This document shows positions 1-9,376 of a DNA stretch of 64,000 nt, in pieces (within the stretch, counting starts at the first letter, position 1; each line of letters opens with the position of its first letter). The stretch is from NCBI GenBank assembly GCA_902633855.1, contig CACPHU010000005.1:1-64000 (forward strand), written 5' to 3'. The position numbers and the translations under genes are program-made. Under the pieces are notes generated by a model. It was given only the letters and a program-made list of their open reading frames with translations, made no database searches and was not told the origin of the DNA. This stretch comes from an uncultured OCS116 cluster bacterium (lineage in GTDB: Bacteria; Pseudomonadota; Alphaproteobacteria; Rhizobiales; TMED25).

Positions 1-390
1 CAAAGAGGTTTTCTTGAGAATGGAATAAATCATATGCGGCCGTTAAATTTAGATAAAATTTCAAAAATGACAAATCTACATATTTCCACGGTGAGTAGAT
101 CTATTCAAAATAAATTTATTGAAACACCAAGGGGAACATTTGAGATGAAGTATTTCTTTGATAAAGGCACTTACGGAGAAGAACAAGATATGCAAATTTC
201 ATCAAAGACAATAGAAAATAGAATTAAAGAACTCATAAAAAATGAGACTCCGTCAAATATTTTATCTGATGACAAAATTGTAAACCTATTAAAAAAATAT
301 GATATAAATATTGCAAGAAGAACAGTTGCAAAATATCGTACAAAATTGAATATTTTACCCTCATCTAAAAGAAAGAACCGTTATCTATAA
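1..390 (+). CDS. rpoN: RNA polymerase sigma-54 factor RpoN, C-terminal part (5' truncated by window edge)
   Basis: Frame is open from base 1 (QRGFLENGINHMRPLNL...); RpoN-box-like ARRTVAKYRTKLNI near the C-terminus. Confidence 0.9.
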   Translation, partial: QRGFLENGINHMRPLNLDKISKMTNLHISTVSRSIQNKFIETPRGTFEMKYFFDKGTYGEEQDMQISSKTIENRIKELIKNETPSNILSDDKIVNLLKKYDINIARRTVAKYRTKLNILPSSKRKNRYL

Positions 391-414
391 GATTTTTTTT
401 TAAAGGATAAGACA

Positions 415-1410
415 ATGACAATGACAATAGATATGCACACCCATGTAGCACCTAGACAAGCGGTAAAAATTGCAGAAAGTGGAGGAACATGGCATGGTGT
501 ACAATTTTATCGCGATAAAAATGATAAGCTGACAACATCCTATGGCAATCTAAAGATGTCCCTACCATGGCCAAAAAAAATGGAAACGCCAGATGAAAGA
601 CTCAACTCCATGGACGCTCGTAAAATTGATATGCATATATTGAGCATTAGCCCTCTAATGCATTGGCACGGTCTTGATAATACAAATGCGGTAGCATACG
701 CAAAAGATGTTAATGATGACATATCAGACTATGCAAGCATTAATGGGAACAGATTTAAATCATTCTGTTTTTTACCGCTACAAGATCCTAAAGCATCGGT
801 AATTGAACTTGAAAGATGTGTAAATTCAAAAAAGATGCTGGGCGCTATGGTTGCTACAAATGTAAATGGAATGGATTGGGATGATAATGAGTTATATCCA
901 GTTTTAGAAGCTGCCAATGATTTAAAATGTATAATTTTTTTTCACCCCACGCGGGGTCGAGCAGACTCATGGTTAAAGAATTACCATTTAAGAAATCTTA
1001 TCGGTAATCCATTGGAAACAACGGCAGCTATGGGATCTATTATTTTTGGGGGGATTTTAGATAAACTTCCTGACCTCAACCTATGTTTTGCTCATGCTGG
1101 GGGATTTATTCGCCAAGGCATAGGTAGATTTGATCATGGGTACAGAGTTAGGGAAGAAGCAAAAGAAAATATTTCTAATTTACCGTCTTCTTATCTAAAA
1201 AATTTTTATTATGACACCATAACACACTCAGAAAGCGGTCTCAGAAATCTAATTGATACTGTTGGTATAGATAAAATATTTTTAGGAAGTGACTACCCGG
1301 CTGATATGGGTGAACCTTATCCAGTTGACTTTGTGAGTAATTGTCAGTCTTTATCAAAGGAAGAAAAAAATAAAATCTTCAGTGAAAACATATCAAGATT
1401 TATAAAATAG
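415..1410 (+). CDS. Amidohydrolase family 2 protein (ACMSD/resorcylate decarboxylase-like)
   Basis: N-terminal DMHTHVAP metal motif, FFHPTRG, FAHAGG, LGSDYPADMG motifs. Confidence 0.8.
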   Translation: MTMTIDMHTHVAPRQAVKIAESGGTWHGVQFYRDKNDKLTTSYGNLKMSLPWPKKMETPDERLNSMDARKIDMHILSISPLMHWHGLDNTNAVAYAKDVNDDISDYASINGNRFKSFCFLPLQDPKASVIELERCVNSKKMLGAMVATNVNGMDWDDNELYPVLEAANDLKCIIFFHPTRGRADSWLKNYHLRNLIGNPLETTAAMGSIIFGGILDKLPDLNLCFAHAGGFIRQGIGRFDHGYRVREEAKENISNLPSSYLKNFYYDTITHSESGLRNLIDTVGIDKIFLGSDYPADMGEPYPVDFVSNCQSLSKEEKNKIFSENISRFIK

Positions 1411-1420
1411 GAAATTTATA

Positions 1421-1831
1421 ATGAAAAGAAAAGAAAAGAATGAAAAAAACAGCAAGCTTGCTGAGACATTCGCCAAAAGAAGGAGTCATGTATATCCTGC
1501 GCATGAATGGTTAGCTGAAAAATTTCCAGAATATGTTCAAATTATGCTTGATTTAGATTTTGAAATAAGACAAAAAACAAAAATTTACGATGAGAAGATG
1601 CATGAGCTTTTCCATATAATCGCACTTGCAGTTAAAGGCTCCAATCCTCATAATCAACCACATCTTAAAGCGCACATAAAGAAAGGTTTGAAATTGGGTT
1701 TGAAACCTGAAGAGATTGCCGAAGCATTAATGGTTTGTGTGAATCCTGGAGGCGCAATGGTCCTAACTTACAGTGTCACATGTATGCTTGAAGCACTTGA
1801 AGAACTGGAGGAAGAAGGTTGGCAAGGATAA
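1421..1831 (+). CDS. Carboxymuconolactone decarboxylase (CMD) family protein
   Basis: HLKAHIKKGLKLGLKPEEIAEALMVCVNPGG resembles AhpD/CMD core; 10 nt downstream of the amidohydrolase. Confidence 0.65.
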   Translation: MKRKEKNEKNSKLAETFAKRRSHVYPAHEWLAEKFPEYVQIMLDLDFEIRQKTKIYDEKMHELFHIIALAVKGSNPHNQPHLKAHIKKGLKLGLKPEEIAEALMVCVNPGGAMVLTYSVTCMLEALEELEEEGWQG

Positions 1832-1840
1832 AATAGGAAA

Positions 1841-2944
1841 CTAAATGTTAGCCAAAGGCACCGGTTGACCTGTTTCTGATGCTTCTGCCATAGCAAGAGT
1901 AACAGCCAGAGTTTGCCGAGCCTCTTTTGCTGTTGTGAGATGGCATTTCGCTCCTGTTGATTGTGAGTCAAGCCATTCTTTTGTTTCATCTGCTATACGA
2001 CCGAACATAATTCCATCTGCCCACTCACCAGAGGATCTACTACCCAAAAATGCTAAGTTTAATTTTTGATCTGGAGCATAAGCATTGCTGTATCCATGTT
2101 CAGAATACATAATTTGATCTCGGTGGTCATCATCTATTAGTATAACACCATCCCGACCCATTACTTCAAGCCGAACACTTTGTCCTGTTGTTGGGAAGCC
2201 TCCCGGTAAGGCATAGCATATATCAAATGAGAAAACGGCCCCGGTTGAATATTTTACCATTGTTAGACTAATATCATCGACATCAAATCCTTGGTCTCTG
2301 AAGATAGTTCCATGACCCATTGCCTGAACTTCCACTGGAGAAACATCGGGACCAAGACACCACCCAATATAATCAACGTTATAGGTAATAATGTCCAATA
2401 TTGGTGTTGCCTCTGGACATCTTTTAAGAATTTCAAGCATATTTGTTCTCGTGTTATAAACACGTGTCATACCGCCTAATATTGGACCAAGTTTTCCTTT
2501 CGAAATTTCATCATGTGCCACAAAATATTTTTGAAGAAATCGCTGGGAATAACCAATCCTCAGATCAACACCTTTTTCTTGAGCTAATTTTGATAACCGG
2601 TCACCATCGTCTATTGTCAGGGCGAGTGGCTTTTCAACTAATACCGACTTGCCTGCCATAATTGCAGCTTCAACTGAGTCCCTGTGTTGATCTTCGGGCG
2701 TTGATACAATAACTACATCAACTCTTGGGTCATTAATTAATTCAAAATTATCCGTTGAATATCCATTTGCCTTTGATACTTCTGCTAATTTTCTTGCTTG
2801 ATCTTCATTGATGTCGCCAACAACAAGATAGCTAACGGCAGGATGAAGAGATGCTAATCTTGCTCTGTGCGAGCCCATTCTTCCGGAACCCACTACAGCA
2901 ACGCCTAATTGGCGCTTTTTGAACTCATTACCTGAGAGGATCAT
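1841..2944 (-). CDS. Gfo/Idh/MocA family oxidoreductase
   Basis: GSGRMGSHRARL Rossmann motif; VLVEKPLAL motif; ATGA overlap with upstream TauD-like gene. Confidence 0.9.
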   Translation of the reverse strand: MILSGNEFKKRQLGVAVVGSGRMGSHRARLASLHPAVSYLVVGDINEDQARKLAEVSKANGYSTDNFELINDPRVDVVIVSTPEDQHRDSVEAAIMAGKSVLVEKPLALTIDDGDRLSKLAQEKGVDLRIGYSQRFLQKYFVAHDEISKGKLGPILGGMTRVYNTRTNMLEILKRCPEATPILDIITYNVDYIGWCLGPDVSPVEVQAMGHGTIFRDQGFDVDDISLTMVKYSTGAVFSFDICYALPGGFPTTGQSVRLEVMGRDGVILIDDDHRDQIMYSEHGYSNAYAPDQKLNLAFLGSRSSGEWADGIMFGRIADETKEWLDSQSTGAKCHLTTAKEARQTLAVTLAMAEASETGQPVPLANI

Positions 2945-3966
2945 GCAACTTCTTTCTTTGGAATCCCACCCCTCTCAACATAAGAGTATCTCTCCATTAA
3001 GTCTGGCGCTAAAGCTCTTCTGAATTCTTTTGGGAATGAAATCCACATTCTGAGTAGATGCCTTTTTAGCTTTGGATCCTCATGATCTATAAAGTCCTCT
3101 CTGGCATGCAATATCTGATGATTATTGATAAATTGTATATCACCCTCATTAAAATCCATAGAAAGACGAAGTGACTCACGTTCACCTATTTCTTGAACAA
3201 CATCAAGTGCCTCTCTCTGCAAATCTGTCAGCGCGAGGTGTTGACCATGACGTGTAACTGACTCAAAAAATGCTCTTGATGTAAGACGTGATGTCAATTT
3301 TCCTGCAAAATGACTGTACATTGGGCAAGTATACCATGGTTGTTCACCTTCAGGATTTTCACCTCTCCAATCAAGATTAAAAGGACTATGCAATATATCT
3401 AGAAGGTCAGGTCTCTCTTCCCTAATAACATTATGAATTGTTAGCGCTGACACTAGGAAGCTTGCGCCTCCTTTCTTCGCTCTTCTTTGACAAAATAAGC
3501 CCACAACATCAACAGGTAACTGATCTGAATGAAAATCCATTTTCAATGTAGTTTGATAGAGTCTTGTGGTAGGATCAGACATCTTTTTCCCCTCATCAGT
3601 CACATGTCCAAGCAGATGTCCTCTTGTATTTTGCGATACAGGCCTGCCTAAATGCAAACCAATGCCCCAATAAATTAATTCGCACTCTTGATCTGTGTAC
3701 CTATCACGATCAATGCCTCTTAACAGAACAAATCCCAGTTGATTTTCCAAAACATCATATAAAGAGGTAAGCTTTTTTGAGAGCGTTGGAAGACTAAAGT
3801 CTTCTTTGTTAAATGGTATACTTAAATTTCGTTCTTTTACCGATTGAAGCGCACTATGTATTTCTTCAAGTTCCACTTCATCTAAATGTATCAACCATTC
3901 ATTTGAATTTTGAATATCTGGACCAAACCATGCAGCCCGCTCTTTAATTAAACCATCATATACCAT
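2941..3966 (-). CDS. TauD/TfdA-like 2-oxoglutarate/Fe(II) dioxygenase
   Basis: FHSDQLP (HxD) and distal NNHQILHARE...RMWISFP; start moved from 4023 to ATG 3966, just after the TerC stop. Confidence 0.8.
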   Translation of the reverse strand: MVYDGLIKERAAWFGPDIQNSNEWLIHLDEVELEEIHSALQSVKERNLSIPFNKEDFSLPTLSKKLTSLYDVLENQLGFVLLRGIDRDRYTDQECELIYWGIGLHLGRPVSQNTRGHLLGHVTDEGKKMSDPTTRLYQTTLKMDFHSDQLPVDVVGLFCQRRAKKGGASFLVSALTIHNVIREERPDLLDILHSPFNLDWRGENPEGEQPWYTCPMYSHFAGKLTSRLTSRAFFESVTRHGQHLALTDLQREALDVVQEIGERESLRLSMDFNEGDIQFINNHQILHAREDFIDHEDPKLKRHLLRMWISFPKEFRRALAPDLMERYSYVERGGIPKKEVA

Positions 3967-3967
3967 C

Positions 3968-4660
3968 TTAATCGCTTCCTTTTTGTCTAAACTTCGAAAT
4001 AAAATACGAACAAGCAATGACAATCATAGCACACGCGATTGATGCTTGTAAAATATTATCCTTTGATACGAATGGGAATAAACCTTGAGTTCCAATATCT
4101 GTAAAAAGTAAATGTCCAGCAATCCATCCTAACAGAGCCCCACCAAACCATATTAAAATTGGTAACTTCGAAAATACTCTTAGTAGAAATGCACTGCCGA
4201 TGAATAACAAAGGAATGGAGAATAATATTCCAAAAATAATTAAAATCACGGATCCATGGGCTGCAGCAGCAACGGCAAGTACATTATCCAAACTCATTGC
4301 TGCATCTGCAATTGCGATTGTGAGGATAACCTTCCATAACGTCTTAGCTTCGCCATGCTTTGGCTGAACACTCTCTTTTTCTGGCAATATCAGTTTTATT
4401 GCAATCCATAGTAATAAGATACCACCAATTGTTCGTATGTAGGGCATATCAAGAATTAGAGTGATTATGCTTGCAAAAAATATTCTTAAAATAATTGCAG
4501 TAGCAACTCCAAAAATCATTCCAATCTTCTTCTGATGTTCAGGTAACCCTCGGCATGCAAGAGCAATAACGATAGCATTATCGCCGCTCAATATTAAATC
4601 GATCCACATAATCTGAAGAATTGGAATTAAATCAATATCTGATAGTATATTCTGTATCAT
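3968..4660 (-). CDS. TerC family integral membrane protein (YjbE-like)
   Basis: LILSGDNAIVIALACR and AIADAAMSLDNVLAVAAAA motifs, multiple TM helices. Confidence 0.9.
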   Translation of the reverse strand: MIQNILSDIDLIPILQIMWIDLILSGDNAIVIALACRGLPEHQKKIGMIFGVATAIILRIFFASIITLILDMPYIRTIGGILLLWIAIKLILPEKESVQPKHGEAKTLWKVILTIAIADAAMSLDNVLAVAAAAHGSVILIIFGILFSIPLLFIGSAFLLRVFSKLPILIWFGGALLGWIAGHLLFTDIGTQGLFPFVSKDNILQASIACAMIVIACSYFISKFRQKGSD

Positions 4661-4684
4661 GTAATTATGAGATATACCTTCGCA

Positions 4685-5734
4685 TTATACAAAATCATTT
4701 CTTGGCAAGGATACAGGCTCACCAAGCTTGACAGACATGTCTGCAGCTTGAGATACTTGCATAACTAACTTTGCCTCCTCACCAGAGATCATAACGGGAT
4801 GATCAAAAACTATTGCACTTAAAAAGTGATTAATCTCCTCATGCATAGATCCTGCAAAAACGTGATCTATCTGCTCACCAGGCATGGATGACATTGGATA
4901 TTGTATTCCGTCCTTGATCGTGCTCAACTGTATATCTTTGTGAGAGTCATCAATTGTTAGCGTCCCCTCAGTTCCAACAATCTCAATAAATGCCTGCACG
5001 TAATTTGGAGTGTGCGGTGGTAGTATCCAACCAATCCCAACAGTTATGGTTGTACCATCATCCATTGTTATCATGCACCACTGATGATCGGGGTTGTTAC
5101 TATTCTTCGAAAATAGTTTCCCTGATGTTTGAGAGTAAACCCTTACAGGTTTTCTCGGCTGCATTGCCCAAAGTATGTAATCAAAATCATGAACGCCAGC
5201 AATAGATGCTGGCGAGAGATCTGATCTACCGGTTATCTTCATCCCTAATTCTCGTGTAGAATGACGTGATATTAAACAAGTTACAGGATCCCCAATCAAA
5301 CCACCTTTTAGCGCTTTGTTCATGTATGCATATCTGGGATCAAATCTTCTCGAATATCCAATCGTTAATTTTAAATTATTTTTTTTTGCCAATTGCAGTG
5401 CCTCATCTGCTTCTTTTATGGTTGGGGCAAGTGGTTTTTCAACAAATACGTGCTTTCCTTTCTCAAGACACTCCATTACTAGAGGAAATCGCTTTGTCTC
5501 AGGGGTCATTGATATTACAATTGCATCAAGGTTATCATCATCAACGAGATCTTTCCAGTTATCAGTAATTATGTCAGGTTCAAGTTCAGCTCTGAGCTCT
5601 TGCTGCCTTTTCTCATCAATTTCTGCAATATATAATTTATCAACAATAGGATTCTTTTTCACGGCGGTTGCTCGAATCCCACCAACCCATCCAACACCAA
5701 CAACACCCACGTTTATTTGATTGATTTTCGCCAT
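4685..5734 (-). CDS. Gfo/Idh/MocA family oxidoreductase
   Basis: GVVGVGWVGGIRA Rossmann, HVFVEKPLAPT motif. Confidence 0.9.
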   Translation of the reverse strand: MAKINQINVGVVGVGWVGGIRATAVKKNPIVDKLYIAEIDEKRQQELRAELEPDIITDNWKDLVDDDNLDAIVISMTPETKRFPLVMECLEKGKHVFVEKPLAPTIKEADEALQLAKKNNLKLTIGYSRRFDPRYAYMNKALKGGLIGDPVTCLISRHSTRELGMKITGRSDLSPASIAGVHDFDYILWAMQPRKPVRVYSQTSGKLFSKNSNNPDHQWCMITMDDGTTITVGIGWILPPHTPNYVQAFIEIVGTEGTLTIDDSHKDIQLSTIKDGIQYPMSSMPGEQIDHVFAGSMHEEINHFLSAIVFDHPVMISGEEAKLVMQVSQAADMSVKLGEPVSLPRNDFV

Positions 5735-5864
5735 AAAATATACTTAACAACAAATATTTAGCAACATCAAGCCTAAAGATATATTCCCTAATGGTATTGA
5801 CAGATCATCTATTATTAGTAACCTATAACACTTGACGAATGATGTATAGCGAGGGAGCCAAAAA

Positions 5865-7247
5865 ATGGATATAGCCAGACAATATGCTAAGTATGCTACA
5901 AATTTAGATTATAATGACCTGCCTGAAGAGGTAATATTGCATGTTAAAAAAGCAATATTAGATATTATGGGGAATGATATTGGCGGATATGAATGGATGG
6001 AGTCAGGTCCATCAATTGTAGATGGTATAAGGGTAATTAATAGAGGTAATGGCGGCGCAACCGTCCTCGCAACAGGTGAGAGTATGGCACCTGAATGGGC
6101 CTCATTTGCAAATGCTTCGATGGCCCATAGTCTTGATTATGATAACCATCACGCTAAAGGAGTTATTCATGCTGGTGGTTCGGTTGTGAATTGTGCTCTT
6201 GCCGCTGCTGAAGAAAATAATTCCGGTGGGAAAGAGCTCATAGTATCAGTAGTAATAGGTTACGAAATAGCTTGCCGGCTTGCTATGGCATTGGGGCCTC
6301 ATTCTTCACATGAAATGGGATTTCATCCAACAGGTACGTGTGCAACATTTTCAGGTTCTGCCATAATCGGGCGAAATAGAAAAATGTCTGAAGATGAAAT
6401 CGTAAATGCGATGGGCCTGAATGGCTCCCAAGCTGCAGGCTCTATGCAGTACGTCGTAAATGGAGCATGGAATAAGCGTACGCATCCGGGCATAAATACT
6501 CACAGCAGCTTCATTGCAGCCACATTGGCGCAATCTGGCTTTATTGGAGCCGCTGAAGTTTTTGAAGGTAAGCAAGGTTTCTTGCAAGGTTATGCCCTGA
6601 GACCCCTGCCTGAGAATGCAACAAAAACACTTGGCAAGAGTTACGAAACTCTTGAAAATGCGATAAAGCCATTTCCTTTATGTCGATATAATCATCAAAC
6701 ACTTGACTTGGTGATTGATTATCAAAAAGAAAATAACATAGATACAAAAAAAATATCCTCAATCACTATTGATATGCCAAAATATGGCGTACAACTATGT
6801 GGTTCCCCTATTGAGCAAAAAAGGAACCCGCAATCTCCTGTAGACGCACAATTTTCTGGGTGTTTCGCAGTTGCACTAGCGTTAACAGAGCAAAGAGCGG
6901 ATATGACAACCTTTACTGGAGCCTTGGATAAAGGGTTATCGGATGAATTTAAAAGACTTATGTCAATAACAAACATAGAGCAAGCTGATGACCTAGATGC
7001 CATTCATCCTGAGTTCTGGCCAGGGAGGGTTAAAATGATAATTGATGGTGATGAGGTAGAGCTCTACGGCAAACACATGCGCGGAGAAAGAGAGAGGCCA
7101 ATGACCATCGAAGAAGTACAGGATAAATTTAGAGATCTCAGCCCAAAGCATGATGAAAAAAATAGGAAAGAAGTTTTCGACGTAATAAATAATCTAGAAA
7201 ATGCGTCGATTGATGATCTTCTGGTACCACTAAGAAAAAATAGTTAA
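5865..7247 (+). CDS. MmgE/PrpD family protein
   Basis: Long similarity pattern: ASFANASMAHSLDYDNHH..., FHPTGTCATFSGSAIIGR, FPLCRYNHQTLD. Confidence 0.85.
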   Translation: MDIARQYAKYATNLDYNDLPEEVILHVKKAILDIMGNDIGGYEWMESGPSIVDGIRVINRGNGGATVLATGESMAPEWASFANASMAHSLDYDNHHAKGVIHAGGSVVNCALAAAEENNSGGKELIVSVVIGYEIACRLAMALGPHSSHEMGFHPTGTCATFSGSAIIGRNRKMSEDEIVNAMGLNGSQAAGSMQYVVNGAWNKRTHPGINTHSSFIAATLAQSGFIGAAEVFEGKQGFLQGYALRPLPENATKTLGKSYETLENAIKPFPLCRYNHQTLDLVIDYQKENNIDTKKISSITIDMPKYGVQLCGSPIEQKRNPQSPVDAQFSGCFAVALALTEQRADMTTFTGALDKGLSDEFKRLMSITNIEQADDLDAIHPEFWPGRVKMIIDGDEVELYGKHMRGERERPMTIEEVQDKFRDLSPKHDEKNRKEVFDVINNLENASIDDLLVPLRKNS

Positions 7248-7273
7248 TTATTTAATTTAGGAGAATATAATCG

Positions 7274-8374
7274 ATGTTTAAAATTGCAAAAATTGAAGCA
7301 TGTGCTGTAGCTATTCCGCTAAAAATGCCAATAAAAATGTCAGGTATTTTAATCGAAACTTGTGATAACCTCATAGTTAAAGTAACAGATACTGAAGGAA
7401 ATGTTGGCTGGGGAGAAGCTTCATCAGCGCCAACAATGACAGGGGAAACAGTTGAAGGATTAGTAGCTGCAACAAACTTCATGGCGCAGAGGCTGGAAGG
7501 TACTGAGATACAAGACCAAAATCAACTCGTTGCAGCTATTGAGCCATTAATGGTTGCAAATCACAGCGCTAAATCTGCTATTGATGGAGCACTTTACGAT
7601 CTTATTGGAAAGCATACTAATAAACCAATGTATGAGCTTCTTGGAGGTAAAAAAAGGGATCAAGCTCCAATGTTTTGGATGATCGCGGGGAGTAAGGATG
7701 AAATGGAACTAGCGCAGGCAAGGATAGATGAAGGATACATAGCCTTTAAAGTTAAGGTTGGTCCAAATCCTCCTGAATACGACCTTGAGCGCTCGGAAAA
7801 ATCAAGAAAAATTTGCGGAGACAATGTTCATGTCTCAGCCGATGCAAACCAGGGATACAGCCCAGAGAATGCATTCACATTTGCTAAAGGCGCTGGTAAT
7901 GCAGGTTTAGATTTTTTTGAACAACCAGTCCACGGTCACGATATTAAGTCAATGAGCAAATGCGCAGAATTATGTGATGTTCCAATTGGAGCAGACGAGG
8001 GCATTCATTCCATCGAAGACATACAAAAACATTATGATGCAGGTGCAGCCATGGGTGGAAGTCTCAAGCTTATAAAGCTCGGCAGCGCTCAGGGAGTTAT
8101 GGAAGGTGCAAAATTGATGCAGTCATTATCAATGTCAGTTAATTTGGCTGGTAAGACAGCCGATACCAGTATAGCAAGTGCTGCAATATCTCATTTAGCT
8201 GTTTCACTACCAACCCTTGAATGGGACGCAAGTGTAACAAATCAATATCTAACAGATGATATTGTTAAGAACCCTATACCAGTCGTTAACGGTCACATAA
8301 TAACTCCAGACGGACCAGGTCTTGGTATCGAAGTAGATGAGAGTAAAATCGATCAATACCGTAGAGCAGTCTAA
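7274..8374 (+). CDS. Mandelate racemase/muconate lactonizing enzyme family (enolase superfamily)
   Basis: FKVKVG (KxK), SADANQGYS, FFEQPV, GADEGI, SLKLIKLG motifs. Confidence 0.9.
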   Translation: MFKIAKIEACAVAIPLKMPIKMSGILIETCDNLIVKVTDTEGNVGWGEASSAPTMTGETVEGLVAATNFMAQRLEGTEIQDQNQLVAAIEPLMVANHSAKSAIDGALYDLIGKHTNKPMYELLGGKKRDQAPMFWMIAGSKDEMELAQARIDEGYIAFKVKVGPNPPEYDLERSEKSRKICGDNVHVSADANQGYSPENAFTFAKGAGNAGLDFFEQPVHGHDIKSMSKCAELCDVPIGADEGIHSIEDIQKHYDAGAAMGGSLKLIKLGSAQGVMEGAKLMQSLSMSVNLAGKTADTSIASAAISHLAVSLPTLEWDASVTNQYLTDDIVKNPIPVVNGHIITPDGPGLGIEVDESKIDQYRRAV

Positions 8375-8383
8375 AGTAGTGAT

Positions 8384-9376
8384 ATGGTCAATCTTGGAAT
8401 AATTGGGCTTGGGAATTGGGGTAATAAGCTTGCTAACTCATTACAAAAAGTTCCAGAAGCAAATTTAATTTCATGCTTTGCTAGAACTCAGAAAAAGAGG
8501 GAGGACTTCGCAAATAAACATAACTGTATCGCAAAAGATAGTCTCGACAAGCTTCTTGATGATAAAGATTTAGATGGAGTAATAATATCCACACCACACT
8601 CAACACATAAAGATTTAATTCTCGAAATTGCAAACTCGAAAAAGCATATAATGGTTGAAAAACCAATGACATTAAATAGCGATGACGCAAAGGTTTGTAT
8701 TGACTGCGCTGAAAAAAATAATGTCTACATTCAAGTTGCTCATTATAGGCGCCTTTTACCAGCTACTAGGCTTCTAAAAAAATATATTTTAGATGATAGA
8801 CTAGGCAAAATTCATCATTTTGAGTCAAATTTTAGCCGACCTTTCGGACCAGACCCAAATAGACCATGGAGAGATTCAGAAGATGAGGCTCCAGCTGGTG
8901 CATTTACTGCTTTAGGCGTACACATGATTGATAACCTATTTTATCTTGGGGGAAATTTTGAGAAATTATGTGCTCTCAGCAGCGTCCTAGATAATGATAC
9001 CCCTCTGGATGACATAACAACGGTAATGATTAAATATGAAAGCGGGGCTCATGCAGTAATCAATACGTCTCTCAGGCTGCCATTTATAGCATCAATTTCA
9101 GCACATGGCGACAAAGGTTCCGCTTGGAGTCTTGCAGATGGCTCAAAGTTCTTATACCAAGGTATTGATGAAGAGACGCAGACAGAAGTTACCCTCAATC
9201 AACTAGATGGAGTGATTGAGAATTTAAAAAACTTTTGCAGCTCAATAAAAACCTCAACCGTTCCTGAAACTTCAGGGTACGAGGGACTCAAAGTTGTCCG
9301 AGCTTTGGAGGCAATAACTGAGTCTGTCGACGCAAATAACTCTTTCATTGACATAAACCTGAAGAGGTGGTCGTGA
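8384..9376 (+). CDS. Gfo/Idh/MocA family oxidoreductase
   Basis: GIIGLGNWGNKL, HIMVEKPMTL, EAPAGAFTALGVHMID motifs. Confidence 0.9.
   Translation: MVNLGIIGLGNWGNKLANSLQKVPEANLISCFARTQKKREDFANKHNCIAKDSLDKLLDDKDLDGVIISTPHSTHKDLILEIANSKKHIMVEKPMTLNSDDAKVCIDCAEKNNVYIQVAHYRRLLPATRLLKKYILDDRLGKIHHFESNFSRPFGPDPNRPWRDSEDEAPAGAFTALGVHMIDNLFYLGGNFEKLCALSSVLDNDTPLDDITTVMIKYESGAHAVINTSLRLPFIASISAHGDKGSAWSLADGSKFLYQGIDEETQTEVTLNQLDGVIENLKNFCSSIKTSTVPETSGYEGLKVVRALEAITESVDANNSFIDINLKRWS

Noticed and set aside
540-917. Antisense ORFs in the track (540-722 -, 729-917 -) and many similar ones, e.g. 18897-19424 +, 46249-46578 -, 57847-58305 -
   Set aside because: They lie fully inside well-supported genes on the other strand, have no family signal and look like shadow ORFs.
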